Assembly: GCA_050698355.1 (NCBI GenBank)
Contig: JBOHBN010000025.1
Location: forward strand, 1 to 6,349
DNA: 6,349 nucleotides
Source: JBOHBN01 sp050698355
Lineage (GTDB): Bacteria; Actinomycetota; Actinomycetes; Streptosporangiales; WHST01
Direction: 5' to 3'
Numbering within the stretch: position 1 is the first letter of the stretch; every line of letters begins with the position of its first letter. This document shows, piece after piece, positions 1-6,190 of the stretch. Both the position numbers and the translations under genes were made by a program. A model generated the notes under the pieces. It was given only the letters and a program-made list of their open reading frames with translations. It searched no databases and was not told the DNA's origin.

Positions 1-16
1 CAGGTGTCCTGACATA
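1..16. repeat. Left terminal inverted repeat of the IS
   Basis: CAGGTGTCCTGACATA matches the reverse complement of 2424-2439 at all 16 positions. It lies at the very first base of the window, so a longer repeat extending further left cannot be excluded. However, the matching right end is followed directly by host coding sequence, which puts the outer boundary at the C of CAGG. Confidence 0.92.
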
Positions 17-26
17 GAGGGATTGA

Positions 27-2297
27 TCATGAATGGTTGGGCTGGTTCTTGACGCTGTAGACGATGGTGAGATCGGTGCCGGGGTAGGTGGTCTCGGTGG
101 CGGTGAGCTGCTGGCAGAGCGCGGCGAGGGCGCGGCTGCGCCGGGGCGCGGTCGCCGGGTCGAGGTGAACGCGTAGCTGATCGTTTTGGACTTGGATGTC
201 GCCGGTGAGGGTGAACGCTTCGCGGAGCAGTGCGCGGGCTTCGTGATCGGCGCGGGCGTAGTGCGGTGCGAGCATGCGGGCGAGGGTGGATTCGGCGTTG
301 TAGGCGGACATGCGGATCGCGTGGGTGAGCAGTTTGCGGTGTTCGTCGAGCAGTCGGGCGCTGGGCCGTATGTCGCGTAGCGGCAGGTGGCTGGGTGCGC
401 CGCGACGGCCGGCTGCGGCCTTGTCGAGGTCGTCGCGTGCCGCGGCGAGCGTTCGCGCGGGTGCCGGGTCGACGGTCGCGGTGCCGCCGGAGTCCCCGGC
501 GCGGCGGGCGGCGTCGTCGATCGCCGTGGATAGGTCGGCTTGGGCGGTGACCACCTTCGTGCGGGCACGTTCCACTTTGGCGGTCGCTTGTTTCTTCGCC
601 GGGTTGGGCACGAGCCGGTCGGGATCGTCGACGGTGTCGGCGTAGGAATCGAGGGCGTCGAGGGCGAAGTGCTCGCGGGAGTAGCGGAAGTAGTTCTCTT
701 GCCGCCACCGCCCGGCCATGCGCCAGCACACCGCCGCGGCGGCGAGGCGGGTGTTGGAGGTCAGGATCGGGATCTGGGTTCCGTTCTCGGTGCGTTTGTG
801 GATCTGGCGTAGCGTCACGGTGCGGCCGGTACGGTCGGCGAGGGGCAGCTCGACGCCTGTCTCGGCCAGGTTGTAGGCGTACTCGATGCCGTCGGGGTCG
901 GTGAAGACCTGTTCGGCGAACTGCTCGACGGGTAGCGGGTCGAAGGCTCCTTTGCGGTAGGTGAGGATGTCCAGCCCGGCGTCGATCAGCGTCTTGAAGG
1001 TGACTGGTGACCAGCCGCCCCGGTCGAAGATCACCGTCGCTCGTCGGTTCTCGCCGAGGAACGCGCGGATGTCGGGGATCAGCCGGATCAGCTCGCCGGC
1101 CAGCGACGCGCCCGGTTCGCCGGTGACGACCATGACCGGGTCGGCGACCGCGTCGGCGACCCACGTCTCCGCGGTCGCGCGCGCGACCATGTGCAGCCGA
1201 GCCACGTGCGTCTTGGGCAGGTCCCGTTTGCCGGAGTAGACGCGGGTGTGCCCGTCGACGTGCAGGAAGCCCAGCGCGTCCGGGCGCGCCGCGGCGTGCA
1301 CGGCGGCGAGGGCGGCCTGCACGTCGGCGCCGCGGTGATGCGCGGCCAGCTCGGTGAGTTTGCGGCGCAACGTTTTCACCTCCGGCGCGCGGTCCAGCCC
1401 GAGGACCCGGCCCAGGTCGGCCGGGCAGGTCCGGGTCGCGCCCTCGGCGCGGGGGTCACGCAGCAAGGCGAGGAACAGCATCGTGACCACGATCGACCGC
1501 AGCCCGTAGAACCCGTTACGCAACCGGCCGAAAACAGCCTCGAACACCTCCAGCAGGCCGGTGGTGGCCAACGCCGGCAGGACCAACAACAGTCCGGCCA
1601 GCGGTAGGTGCGCACCCGGGGTGAACACCACCGGCGCCTCGGTGAGCAGGCCGGTACGCGCCAGCTGACGCTCGGCGGTTCTCGGCGCAGGCGCCGGCAC
1701 CACCGGCAGATCATCACCATCGCCGGCAGCCTCACCGGCGTCCTCCCCGCGCTCATCGTCGCCGCCGCGGGTATCCGTACCCACCTCCTCGCCGGCACTC
1801 GTGCCGGCAGCCGCGTCGCCGGGCCCGCCAGGGTCCGAGGCGTCGCAGCGGGCCCGGCGGCCCAGCGCGACCCGCACCGTCGCGGTCGACACCCCAGTTC
1901 GTGCCGCGATCACGGCCAGGGTCAGCCCCTGCCCGTCGAGGCCGCGGATCCGGGCCGCCACGGCGTCGGTGAGCTTGCTCGGCCCCTTCGGTCCAGGCCT
2001 GACCGGGAGCAGGCCAGCCACCCCCCCGGCGGCAAACGCGGCCCGCCACCGCCACAACGTCGTCTGTACCAGACCAAACGCGGCCGTCACCGCCGCCACC
2101 GACGCGATCCGCGCTTCGACCAGCTGCACCGCCGCCAGCCGGCGACCGAGCTCGTCGCCGGCGGCGAACGCGAACGTCGCCTGCCCGCAGACGAACACCA
2201 CCCCGCCCTCGTCGGTCTCGACCAGCCCGGCCAACGGACCGACCGGCACCGCGTCGGCCGGCAGCAACGGCAGCACCTGCTGGCTGGCCCGCGTCAT
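27..2297 (-). CDS. Large DDE-type transposase of the IS
   Basis: This is the putative transposase that would cut and join the element's ends. The ATG at 2297 has GGAG nine bases upstream; an in-frame GTG at 2312 would add five residues. In ATG numbering (756 aa) there are two N-terminal helix-turn-helix-like segments at about 60-90 (ending LWRWRAAF) and 110-145 (with AARTGVSTATVRVAL), probably for end recognition. A Gly/Asp/Glu-rich low-complexity linker follows at about 150-205. The catalytic core has candidate acidic residues D348 (in FLHVDGHTRVYSG), D425 (in VIFDRGGWSP) and E534 (in GRWRQENYFRYSREHF), the usual D/D/E layout of an RNase-H fold with a WRQEN-like third motif. A helical, charged stretch at about 560-630 may be a coiled coil. 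The frame is intact, so the element may be active. The D/D/E assignment rests on motif context, and the family is not identified. Confidence 0.88.
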   Translation of the reverse strand: MTRASQQVLPLLPADAVPVGPLAGLVETDEGGVVFVCGQATFAFAAGDELGRRLAAVQLVEARIASVAAVTAAFGLVQTTLWRWRAAFAAGGVAGLLPVRPGPKGPSKLTDAVAARIRGLDGQGLTLAVIAARTGVSTATVRVALGRRARCDASDPGGPGDAAAGTSAGEEVGTDTRGGDDERGEDAGEAAGDGDDLPVVPAPAPRTAERQLARTGLLTEAPVVFTPGAHLPLAGLLLVLPALATTGLLEVFEAVFGRLRNGFYGLRSIVVTMLFLALLRDPRAEGATRTCPADLGRVLGLDRAPEVKTLRRKLTELAAHHRGADVQAALAAVHAAARPDALGFLHVDGHTRVYSGKRDLPKTHVARLHMVARATAETWVADAVADPVMVVTGEPGASLAGELIRLIPDIRAFLGENRRATVIFDRGGWSPVTFKTLIDAGLDILTYRKGAFDPLPVEQFAEQVFTDPDGIEYAYNLAETGVELPLADRTGRTVTLRQIHKRTENGTQIPILTSNTRLAAAAVCWRMAGRWRQENYFRYSREHFALDALDSYADTVDDPDRLVPNPAKKQATAKVERARTKVVTAQADLSTAIDDAARRAGDSGGTATVDPAPARTLAAARDDLDKAAAGRRGAPSHLPLRDIRPSARLLDEHRKLLTHAIRMSAYNAESTLARMLAPHYARADHEARALLREAFTLTGDIQVQNDQLRVHLDPATAPRRSRALAALCQQLTATETTYPGTDLTIVYSVKNQPNHS

Positions 2298-2335
2298 GCC
2301 GCCGCACTCCACAACACCACAACCAGCATGCAGTC

Positions 2336-2366
2336 ATTATCTCAAACCGAGAGTGGGAAACGGTAA
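2336..2366 (-). promoter_or_regulatory. Candidate transposase promoter
   Basis: Reading the minus strand inside the right end of the IS, a -10-like GATAAT lies at 2341-2336 and a weaker -35-like TTACCG at 2366-2361, with a long 19-bp spacer. The -10 is about 38 bp upstream of the ATG at 2297. The stretch is noticeably more AT-rich than the rest of the element, which supports a promoter, but the -35 match and spacing are poor. Confidence 0.35.
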
Positions 2367-2423
2367 CCGACACGCACCGAAAAGCCCTACATCACAAGGG
2401 AAAACACCTCAACACACGAGCCG

Positions 2424-2439
2424 TATGTCAGGACACCTG
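2424..2439. repeat. Right terminal inverted repeat of the IS
   Basis: TATGTCAGGACACCTG is the exact reverse complement of bases 1-16. The outermost base is G2439, and from 2440 the sequence reads as the interrupted dioxygenase gene. This end lies upstream of the transposase promoter side of the element. Confidence 0.93.
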
Positions 2440-2738
2440 GTCCCCCAGACCATCTCGACGCCTTTCGCGCGCATCGCGTCGTACGCCGCGTACAACGCCA
2501 GCGGGTTCTTGAGGGTCATCTGGAAGTGGTGCAGTCCCGCGTAGGCGCTGCGGGCGTAGGCGAAGCAGTGGAAGAGGATCTTGCCGCGCAGGAACGCGAT
2601 GACGTCGCCGACGTCGGGGGCCTCGATGCGTGCGGACTCCTTCAGGCCCACGACACCCGTCATGAAGTCGTACATCCGTCTCATGTCCCGGCTCCGGACG
2701 ACGGCGTGGTCGCAGCTGATCGGCCCCGGTACCGACGA

Positions 2739-2745
2739 GGGGGGG
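2739..2745. repeat. Homopolymer of seven G (C on the coding strand) at a frame switch
   Basis: The run lies exactly where the reading frame with the good ribosome site (ATG at 2844) would have to shift by one base to enter the dioxygenase frame. Removing one base gives a continuous join ...AGAPP-SSVPGPISCDHA. It may be a mutation, slippage site or sequencing error. Confidence 0.6.
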
Positions 2746-2901
2746 TGCACCCGCTGCGCCATCGGGATCTCGCCGCGCCAGGGGCAGTCCCACCCGCCCC
2801 AGTCCGACGAGACCCACCGTTCGCAGTAGCGCGTCGGTGACCATGCCGCCCTCCAACCCACCCGGTCAAGTCCGGCGGTGTCATCCGAGGTGTCAATGCA
2901 A

Positions 2902-3714
2902 TCATTCGTTACGACCGGATGGCTGGACGATGTCGAGGTAGTGGGCCTCGGCCGGGTCGAGCAGTAGCTTGTGGGCCTCGAGGAAGATCTCGTGTGCGTC
3001 GTGGCCGACCCAACCCGCCGGCAGCAGCTCGACCGGGAGGTCGGGATCGCGGAACGGGAACTTGCGGTACTCGCTCACCAGGGCGACGCGCTCGACCAGC
3101 GCCTCGGCACCGGAGAGCCGGCGGCGCCGCCAGTCGCCGAGCCGGTGGCGGTAGCGCCGGACGAAGGACTGGTAGTCCTCGTTGAGTGCCGTCAGGGCCC
3201 AGCACCGCATGGCGAGGGCGCGGTCGGCGGGGGGGCCCGACGATCGCACCGTGAGCAGGTCGAGCCGGACTCCGTCGAGGTCGGCGAGGGCCTCGGCGAC
3301 CTCGGAGAGCCGGTTGTGCGGGCAGATCCACGTGGAGGGCGCGAGCGGGCCGAAGCCGAGCCACGCGAGCGTCTTGCGCAGCCGCTCGCGGGCCGGACGG
3401 TCGGTCTCTGGGACGCTGTAGATGACCATCGACCACTGGCCGTCCCACGGGTCGCGCAGGCGGGTGAAGATGCGTTCGCGTCCCTCGTCGAGCATCCGCA
3501 GCGCCGCGGGTGTGAGACCGTACATGGTCTCCCTGCCGACCCGGTGCGCGGACAGCCAGCCTTCGCGGCGCATGCGAGCGGCCACGACGCGGGTCGTGCC
3601 GGGGCTCACCCCGAAGTCGGAGGCCAGTGCGGCGAGGGCGCGCAGACGGATGCGACCGCCGTGGTAGCGGATGTAGTCGCCGAACAGGTCGAGGATGACC
3701 GACCTGGGCCTCAT
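2902..3714 (-). CDS. PaaX-family transcriptional repressor
   Basis: PaaX-family proteins are DNA-binding repressors, the best known of which responds to phenylacetyl-CoA and controls phenylacetate degradation. The 270-residue product has the usual family length. The N-terminal winged helix-turn-helix starts MRPRSVILDLFGDY and includes SPGTTRVVAARMRREGWL with the wing RETMYGLTP (to about residue 70). The central Cas2-like region has WDGQWSMVIYSVPE and FGPLAPSTWICPH. The C-terminal domain carries the family hallmark YRKFPFRDPDLPVELLPAGW followed by AHEIFLEAHKLL. I chose the ATG at 3714, preceded by GGAGGG three bases upstream; an in-frame upstream GTG at 3744 would add ten residues unlike the family. 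The gene lies between the thioesterase (136 bp upstream) and the damaged dioxygenase (57 bp downstream), so it may regulate these or itself. Family assignment is strong; the effector is not known, so no gene symbol is given. Confidence 0.93.
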   Translation of the reverse strand: MRPRSVILDLFGDYIRYHGGRIRLRALAALASDFGVSPGTTRVVAARMRREGWLSAHRVGRETMYGLTPAALRMLDEGRERIFTRLRDPWDGQWSMVIYSVPETDRPARERLRKTLAWLGFGPLAPSTWICPHNRLSEVAEALADLDGVRLDLLTVRSSGPPADRALAMRCWALTALNEDYQSFVRRYRHRLGDWRRRRLSGAEALVERVALVSEYRKFPFRDPDLPVELLPAGWVGHDAHEIFLEAHKLLLDPAEAHYLDIVQPSGRNE

Positions 3715-3780
3715 GGACCCTCCGTCTGATCGCCGTCTGACCAACGTGATCGTACAACGGAATACCGACGTCCGTCAGCG
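3715..3780 (-). promoter_or_regulatory. Candidate operator region upstream of the paaX-like gene
   Basis: Two exact direct copies of CCGTCTGA (plus strand) lie at 3722-3729 and 3733-3740, 11 bp apart, about one helical turn. The copy nearer the gene runs into the ribosome site. Further upstream, TGATCGTACAACGGAAT at 3747-3763 contains CGT-ACA-ACG, an imperfect inverted repeat of the kind seen in small-molecule repressor operators. I found no clear -35/-10 pair. An autoregulatory role is inference from position. Confidence 0.35.
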
Positions 3781-3850
3781 ATGAGTTCGCTGTCGGGCGA
3801 GAACGCGCCCGGCAGTCGTCATCCGTGGGCGCTCTTGCCCCATCGAATCC

Positions 3851-4291
3851 TCACCGAAGGCGCTCCGGCTTCTGTGGTCCGGCGGTGAGCAGCAGCAGGC
3901 GGACGTCGTCCGGCCAGGGCATGGGGTCGCCCATCGCGCGGTCCAGCAGCACCATGACCACCTCCCCCTCGGCCGCGAGCGTCTCCCCGCGGTGGATCTC
4001 GAAGCCCAGGCGCAGTGAGGTGCGCCCGAGTTCGCGTACGGCGATCGTGACCCCGACGCGGTCCAGGAACAAGAGGGTCTCGTGGTATACCGCCTCCACT
4101 CGCACCCGCGGGGTCCGTCCGAACACCCGCCGGGCGAGCCCGAGTCGATCGAAGAGGGCGGCCTCCGCGGCCTCCGCCAGGCGGAAGCTCGTGAGGTGGT
4201 GGAAGTGTCCCGCGGCGTCGGTGTCGGGCCATTCGATGCGGCGCTCGATCGTGACGCGGGCGGGACAGGCCTCGGCGGGCGATGGGCTCAT
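3851..4291 (-). CDS. Acyl-CoA thioesterase, hotdog fold (4HBT/YbgC-like)
   Basis: The product is a 146-residue single hotdog domain, the normal length for 4-hydroxybenzoyl-CoA thioesterase-like enzymes, which hydrolyse acyl- or aroyl-CoA to free acid and CoA in the cytoplasm. The N-terminal motif RRIEWPDTDAAGHFHHLTSF aligns with the family's catalytic loop; Asp25 corresponds to the catalytic Asp17 of the Pseudomonas enzyme. The following helix (LAEAAEAALFDRLGL) and the strands VRVEAVYHETLLFLDRV, IAVRELGRTSLRLGFEI and AAEGEVVMVLLD complete the fold. The ATG at 4291 was chosen because the motif starts some 20 residues later; the reading frame stays open much further upstream, but that part is antisense to the PPOX gene. 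The ribosome site is weak. The gene faces away from the PPOX gene across 129 bp and is followed by the paaX-like gene on the same strand. The substrate is unknown; an aroyl- or arylacetyl-CoA is an inference from the neighbours. Confidence 0.87.
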   Translation of the reverse strand: MSPSPAEACPARVTIERRIEWPDTDAAGHFHHLTSFRLAEAAEAALFDRLGLARRVFGRTPRVRVEAVYHETLLFLDRVGVTIAVRELGRTSLRLGFEIHRGETLAAEGEVVMVLLDRAMGDPMPWPDDVRLLLLTAGPQKPERLR

Positions 4292-4420
4292 CGTCGTGAC
4301 CGTACCCCACCCACCGGATGAGATCGGGGCGCGAACGCGTTGACCACAGAGTGCCGCTCGAGGGGTCCGCGAGGGCGGCGAGGCCAGGATAGAGGATCTC
4401 CGGAGCTGCGGAAAGGAGTC
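4292..4420. promoter_or_regulatory. Divergent intergenic region (thioesterase / PPOX gene)
   Basis: This 129-bp gap separates two divergent genes and so should hold both promoters. TTGACC at 4340-4345 resembles a plus-strand -35, but no good -10 stands 16-19 bp after it. The only clear element is the ribosome site AAAGGAG at 4412-4418 for the PPOX gene. Confidence 0.35.
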
Positions 4421-4828
4421 ATGGTGTCCGACAACGTCATTTCGGAGGAGCATCAACAGATCCTGACGAAAGGGAGTTTCGGGCACGTCGCCACGGTCGG
4501 TCCCAAGGGCGAGCCGCATTCCAGCCCCGTATGGGTCGACTACGACGGTGAGCACGTGAGATTCAGCCAGACGACGACGCGGCAGAAGCTCCGTAACCTG
4601 CGGCAGAACCCGAGGGTCGCGGTCTCCGCCACCGACCCGGACAACCCGTACCATTACGTCGAGGTCCGCGGCGTGGTCGACGATGTCGCGGACGACGTCG
4701 ACAACGCCTTCATCGACGCGATGGCCAAGAGGTACATGGGCAAGGACACCTACCCGTTCCACCAGCCGGGGGACAAGCGGGTGGTCGTGAAGGTACGCCC
4801 AACCCACACGACCTCCATGGGTAGTTGA
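4421..4828 (+). CDS. PPOX-class flavin/F420-dependent oxidoreductase family protein
   Basis: The 135-residue product is a split-barrel protein of the pyridoxamine-5'-phosphate-oxidase-like superfamily, close in style to the short actinobacterial F420-dependent (Rv1155-type) members. Visible landmarks are FGHVATVGPKGEPHSSPVWV (first strands and cofactor-contacting segment, residues 20-39), VRFSQTTTRQKLRNL (46-60, phosphate-contacting helix start), RVAVSATDPDNPYHYVEVRG (65-84) and the C-terminal KRVVVKVRPTHTTSMG. These proteins bind F420, FMN or sometimes haem, and the sequence alone does not decide which. AAAGGAG at 4412-4418 lies only two bases before the ATG at 4421; the GTG at 4424 has a more normal five-base spacing and may be the true start, shortening the protein by one residue. 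The membrane-protein gene follows on the same strand, either overlapping the stop (TTG at 4825) or 56 bp downstream (GTG at 4885), so the two are probably cotranscribed. Confidence 0.88.
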   Translation: MVSDNVISEEHQQILTKGSFGHVATVGPKGEPHSSPVWVDYDGEHVRFSQTTTRQKLRNLRQNPRVAVSATDPDNPYHYVEVRGVVDDVADDVDNAFIDAMAKRYMGKDTYPFHQPGDKRVVVKVRPTHTTSMGS

Positions 4829-4884
4829 GGGCCGCGGCGTACACGACACGCAGCGATGCTCACCCGCGAGCGAGGGACTGGCGG

Positions 4885-5775
4885 GTGAGCTTCTGTCTGT
4901 GGGGGGCGAGCGTCGGTGCGGGTACCACGCTCGCCGCCGCTATCTCCATGGCCTTCGGCGTCCAGTTCTGGAACCTCGGCCGCATCGTCGCCCCCGGCCT
5001 GGGGCTCATCTTCACCGGGATCGCCGCACACCTGCGGCGACGTCCCGGGGCTACGCCCGGCGCTCGGCTGGATCCCCGGCCGTGGGGCGGGCTCAGCGTG
5101 GTGGTGACCGGCGCGTACTCCGTCCTCGCCGCGGTGTGGCTCGCGCTCGGGCTGGCCAACTACTTCGGCGCCCTGCGTGCCGACCCGGCGCTCTCCGTCC
5201 TGCGCTGGCCCGCGGTCCCGATCTCGGCGCTCGCCGCGGGTCATACGGCGTTCCTCGCCCGCGCGGGGGTGTGGGGGGTGTGGCAGTCGTGCCTGCTGTT
5301 CTGGCATCCGCTGGCCCGGTCCGTCATGGCGGGCGGCGGTCTGCTCATCGTGGCGGCGCCGTTCGAGCTGGTGGGCGCCGAGGTACGAAACTTCCTTGTC
5401 CCGTCGTTCATCGTGGCGACCGCGCTGTGGTTGCTGTTCGCCACCGGCCGGTTCCTTCTCCGTCGCGCACACGTCGACGAGCCGAACGGGCCCGCCTTCG
5501 GGGTGCTGGCCGGGCTCGGCCTGCTGGCGGTGGCGCTCGCGGCCGTCCCGTCCGGCTGGGCGGGCCCGATCGCCGGGGCGCTGCTCGCGCAGCTCGTCCT
5601 GCTCGGTCATGAGAGCCCGCTCGCCCGCACGGCGCGAGTCCAGCTCATGCCGTTATGGCGGGTTACCAGTACCAGCCCGCGTCCCGCCCCTCGCCGCTCA
5701 CGTGGTGGTAGCGGCCGCGGTAGAAGACGAGCGGCAGCCCTTCCCGGTAGGCGCAGGCGCGTACCTGGCCGATGA
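4885..5775 (+). CDS. Polytopic membrane protein, NrfD/PsrC-like
   Basis: The product is strongly hydrophobic, with about eight predicted membrane helices over its first 245 residues. The segments include CLWGASVGAGTTLAAAISMA, an APGLGLIFTGIAAHL helix, an AAGHTAFLARA helix followed by VWQSCLLFWHPLARSVMAGG, and two C-terminal Ala/Leu-rich helices. The TAFL...WQS...LL pattern and helix number recall NrfD/PsrC/DmsC anchor subunits, which exchange electrons with the quinone pool for a molybdopterin and Fe-S partner. No such partner is in the window, so this is tentative. GTG at 4885 was chosen for GAGGG eight bases upstream; a TTG at 4825, overlapping the PPOX stop by four bases, is the alternative and would keep an RDWR segment before the first helix. 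The last 37 residues or so are Arg/Pro-rich, lie antisense to the flavin reductase 3' end and look non-native, suggesting loss of an earlier stop. Confidence 0.7.
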   Translation: MSFCLWGASVGAGTTLAAAISMAFGVQFWNLGRIVAPGLGLIFTGIAAHLRRRPGATPGARLDPRPWGGLSVVVTGAYSVLAAVWLALGLANYFGALRADPALSVLRWPAVPISALAAGHTAFLARAGVWGVWQSCLLFWHPLARSVMAGGGLLIVAAPFELVGAEVRNFLVPSFIVATALWLLFATGRFLLRRAHVDEPNGPAFGVLAGLGLLAVALAAVPSGWAGPIAGALLAQLVLLGHESPLARTARVQLMPLWRVTSTSPRPAPRRSRGGSGRGRRRAAALPGRRRRVPGR

Positions 5776-6142
5776 CCAGCACGTGATCGGTAACCGGGTG
5801 GGTCTGCTCGATGGTGCACTCCGCCCAGCCGAGCGTCTTGGGCAGCAGGGGGAGCCCGTCGGGTGTGCGCTCAGCGGCGATGTCGGCGAAGTGGTCCTCG
5901 CCTGACCGGGCGAACCGCGCGGACAGGTCCACCTGCCGCTCGCTCAGCATGTTCACACAGAACGCGCTCCGCGTCAGCACCGCGTCGGTCGTGCGGGCGT
6001 GTCTCACCATGCTGACGAGCAGCAGCGGAGGATCGAGGGAGACCGAGGTGAGGGAGTTGACGGTCATGCCGTGGGGTATCCCGTCGACGTCGGTGGTCAC
6101 GACCGCGACGCCGGTGGCGAAGCCGCCCATGATGCCGCGCAT
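5663..6142 (-). CDS. Flavin reductase (HpaC-like), probably frameshifted near its start
   Basis: Enzymes of this flavin-reductase-like family use NAD(P)H to reduce FMN or FAD and supply it to a partner monooxygenase. The 159-residue frame shows the family landmarks: MGGFATGVAVVTT at the N-terminus, GMTVNSLTSVSLDPPLLLVS (residues 25-44, flavin-binding), FCVNMLSERQ (61-70), DHVLVIGQV (119-127) and LVFYRGRYHHV near the end. The ATG at 6142 has no ribosome site. By contrast, the ATG at 6183 has AGGGAGGA seven bases upstream and opens a family-like start (MGPYTAAADPAR) that is one frame off; restoring one base near 6145-6165 joins it to AMRGIMGG. The gene follows a cupin gene by 34 bp on the same strand and so probably forms an operon with it. 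Its 3' end overlaps the converging membrane-protein gene by 113 bp. The family is firm; the true N-terminus is uncertain and the gene may be inactive. Confidence 0.87.
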   Translation of the reverse strand: MRGIMGGFATGVAVVTTDVDGIPHGMTVNSLTSVSLDPPLLLVSMVRHARTTDAVLTRSAFCVNMLSERQVDLSARFARSGEDHFADIAAERTPDGLPLLPKTLGWAECTIEQTHPVTDHVLVIGQVRACAYREGLPLVFYRGRYHHVSGEGRDAGWYW

Positions 6143-6190
6143 CGCGGCCGGGCGGGGTCCGCCGCGGCGGTGTACGGTCCCATCGCTGGC

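Larger units (their letters stand above)
1..2439 (-). mobile_element. Complete insertion sequence with 16-bp terminal inverted repeats
   Basis: The two ends carry a perfect inverted repeat: CAGGTGTCCTGACATA at 1-16 and its reverse complement at 2424-2439. Beyond 16 bp the ends diverge. Between them lies one minus-strand transposase gene filling almost the whole element, with only 26 bp between its stop and the left end and about 125 bp between its start and the right end. There are no passenger genes. At about 2.44 kb it is long for a single-gene IS. The right flank is the coding sequence of a VOC dioxygenase that the element interrupts. The left flank is outside the window, so the target-site duplication cannot be seen; it should be a copy of bases starting at 2440 (gtccccc...). 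I could not assign an IS family with confidence. Confidence 0.93.
2409..2844 (-). pseudogene. VOC-superfamily extradiol dioxygenase, truncated by the IS
   Basis: The segment 2762-2440 encodes a glyoxalase/extradiol ring-cleavage dioxygenase domain: CDHAVVRSRDM (first metal His, residue 19 counted from the ATG at 2762), then YDFMTGVVGLKES, PDVGDVIAFLRGK, and GLHHFQMTLK (second metal His, 78 or 79), ending at KGVEMVWG. Family members continue with a Gly-Arg-His segment and a third ligand, Glu, which are missing. Reading runs into the IS and stops at 2409 after about ten foreign residues, so the product should not bind metal normally. The 5' end is also odd. The ATG at 2762 has only a poor ribosome site, whereas the ATG at 2844 has GGAGGG four bases upstream and opens a different, well-biased frame. 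The two frames join if the seven-C run at 2739-2745 lost one base. The gene lies 57 bp after the paaX-like gene, probably cotranscribed. The VOC assignment is firm; the substrate is unknown, though the sequence recalls catechol- or homoprotocatechuate-type dioxygenases. Confidence 0.8.

Noticed and set aside
1608..2544. Two long plus-strand open frames across the 5' part of the transposase gene (1608-2366 and 1801-2544)
   Set aside because: Compositionally biased Arg/Pro/Ala/Ser/Thr sequences opposite the transposase; no domain and no ribosome site. They are GC-rich antisense artefacts.
2971..3729. Plus-strand 252-residue open frame opposite the paaX-like gene
   Set aside because: Third-position bias and the PaaX hallmark motifs favour the minus strand; the plus frame shows no recognisable motif.
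3794..3811. Hairpin CGGGCG-agaacg-CGCCCG between the thioesterase and paaX-like genes as a terminator
   Set aside because: The stem is only six pairs, and no T tract follows on the minus strand; such hairpins are frequent in DNA of this GC content.
4340..4420. Upstream in-frame start of the PPOX gene at 4340 (27 extra residues)
   Set aside because: The extra segment is Arg/Gly-rich and unlike the family, and the AAAGGAG site lies directly before 4421/4424.
4292..4849. Upstream extension of the thioesterase reading frame to 4849 on the minus strand
   Set aside because: The extra 186 residues are antisense to the well-supported PPOX gene, and the hotdog domain is complete from 4291.
4750..5610. 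Minus-strand 286-residue open frame
   Set aside because: It is rich in Arg, Gly, Glu, Pro and His with no recognisable domain, and lies antisense to the membrane-protein gene, whose hydrophobic helices are clearly coding.
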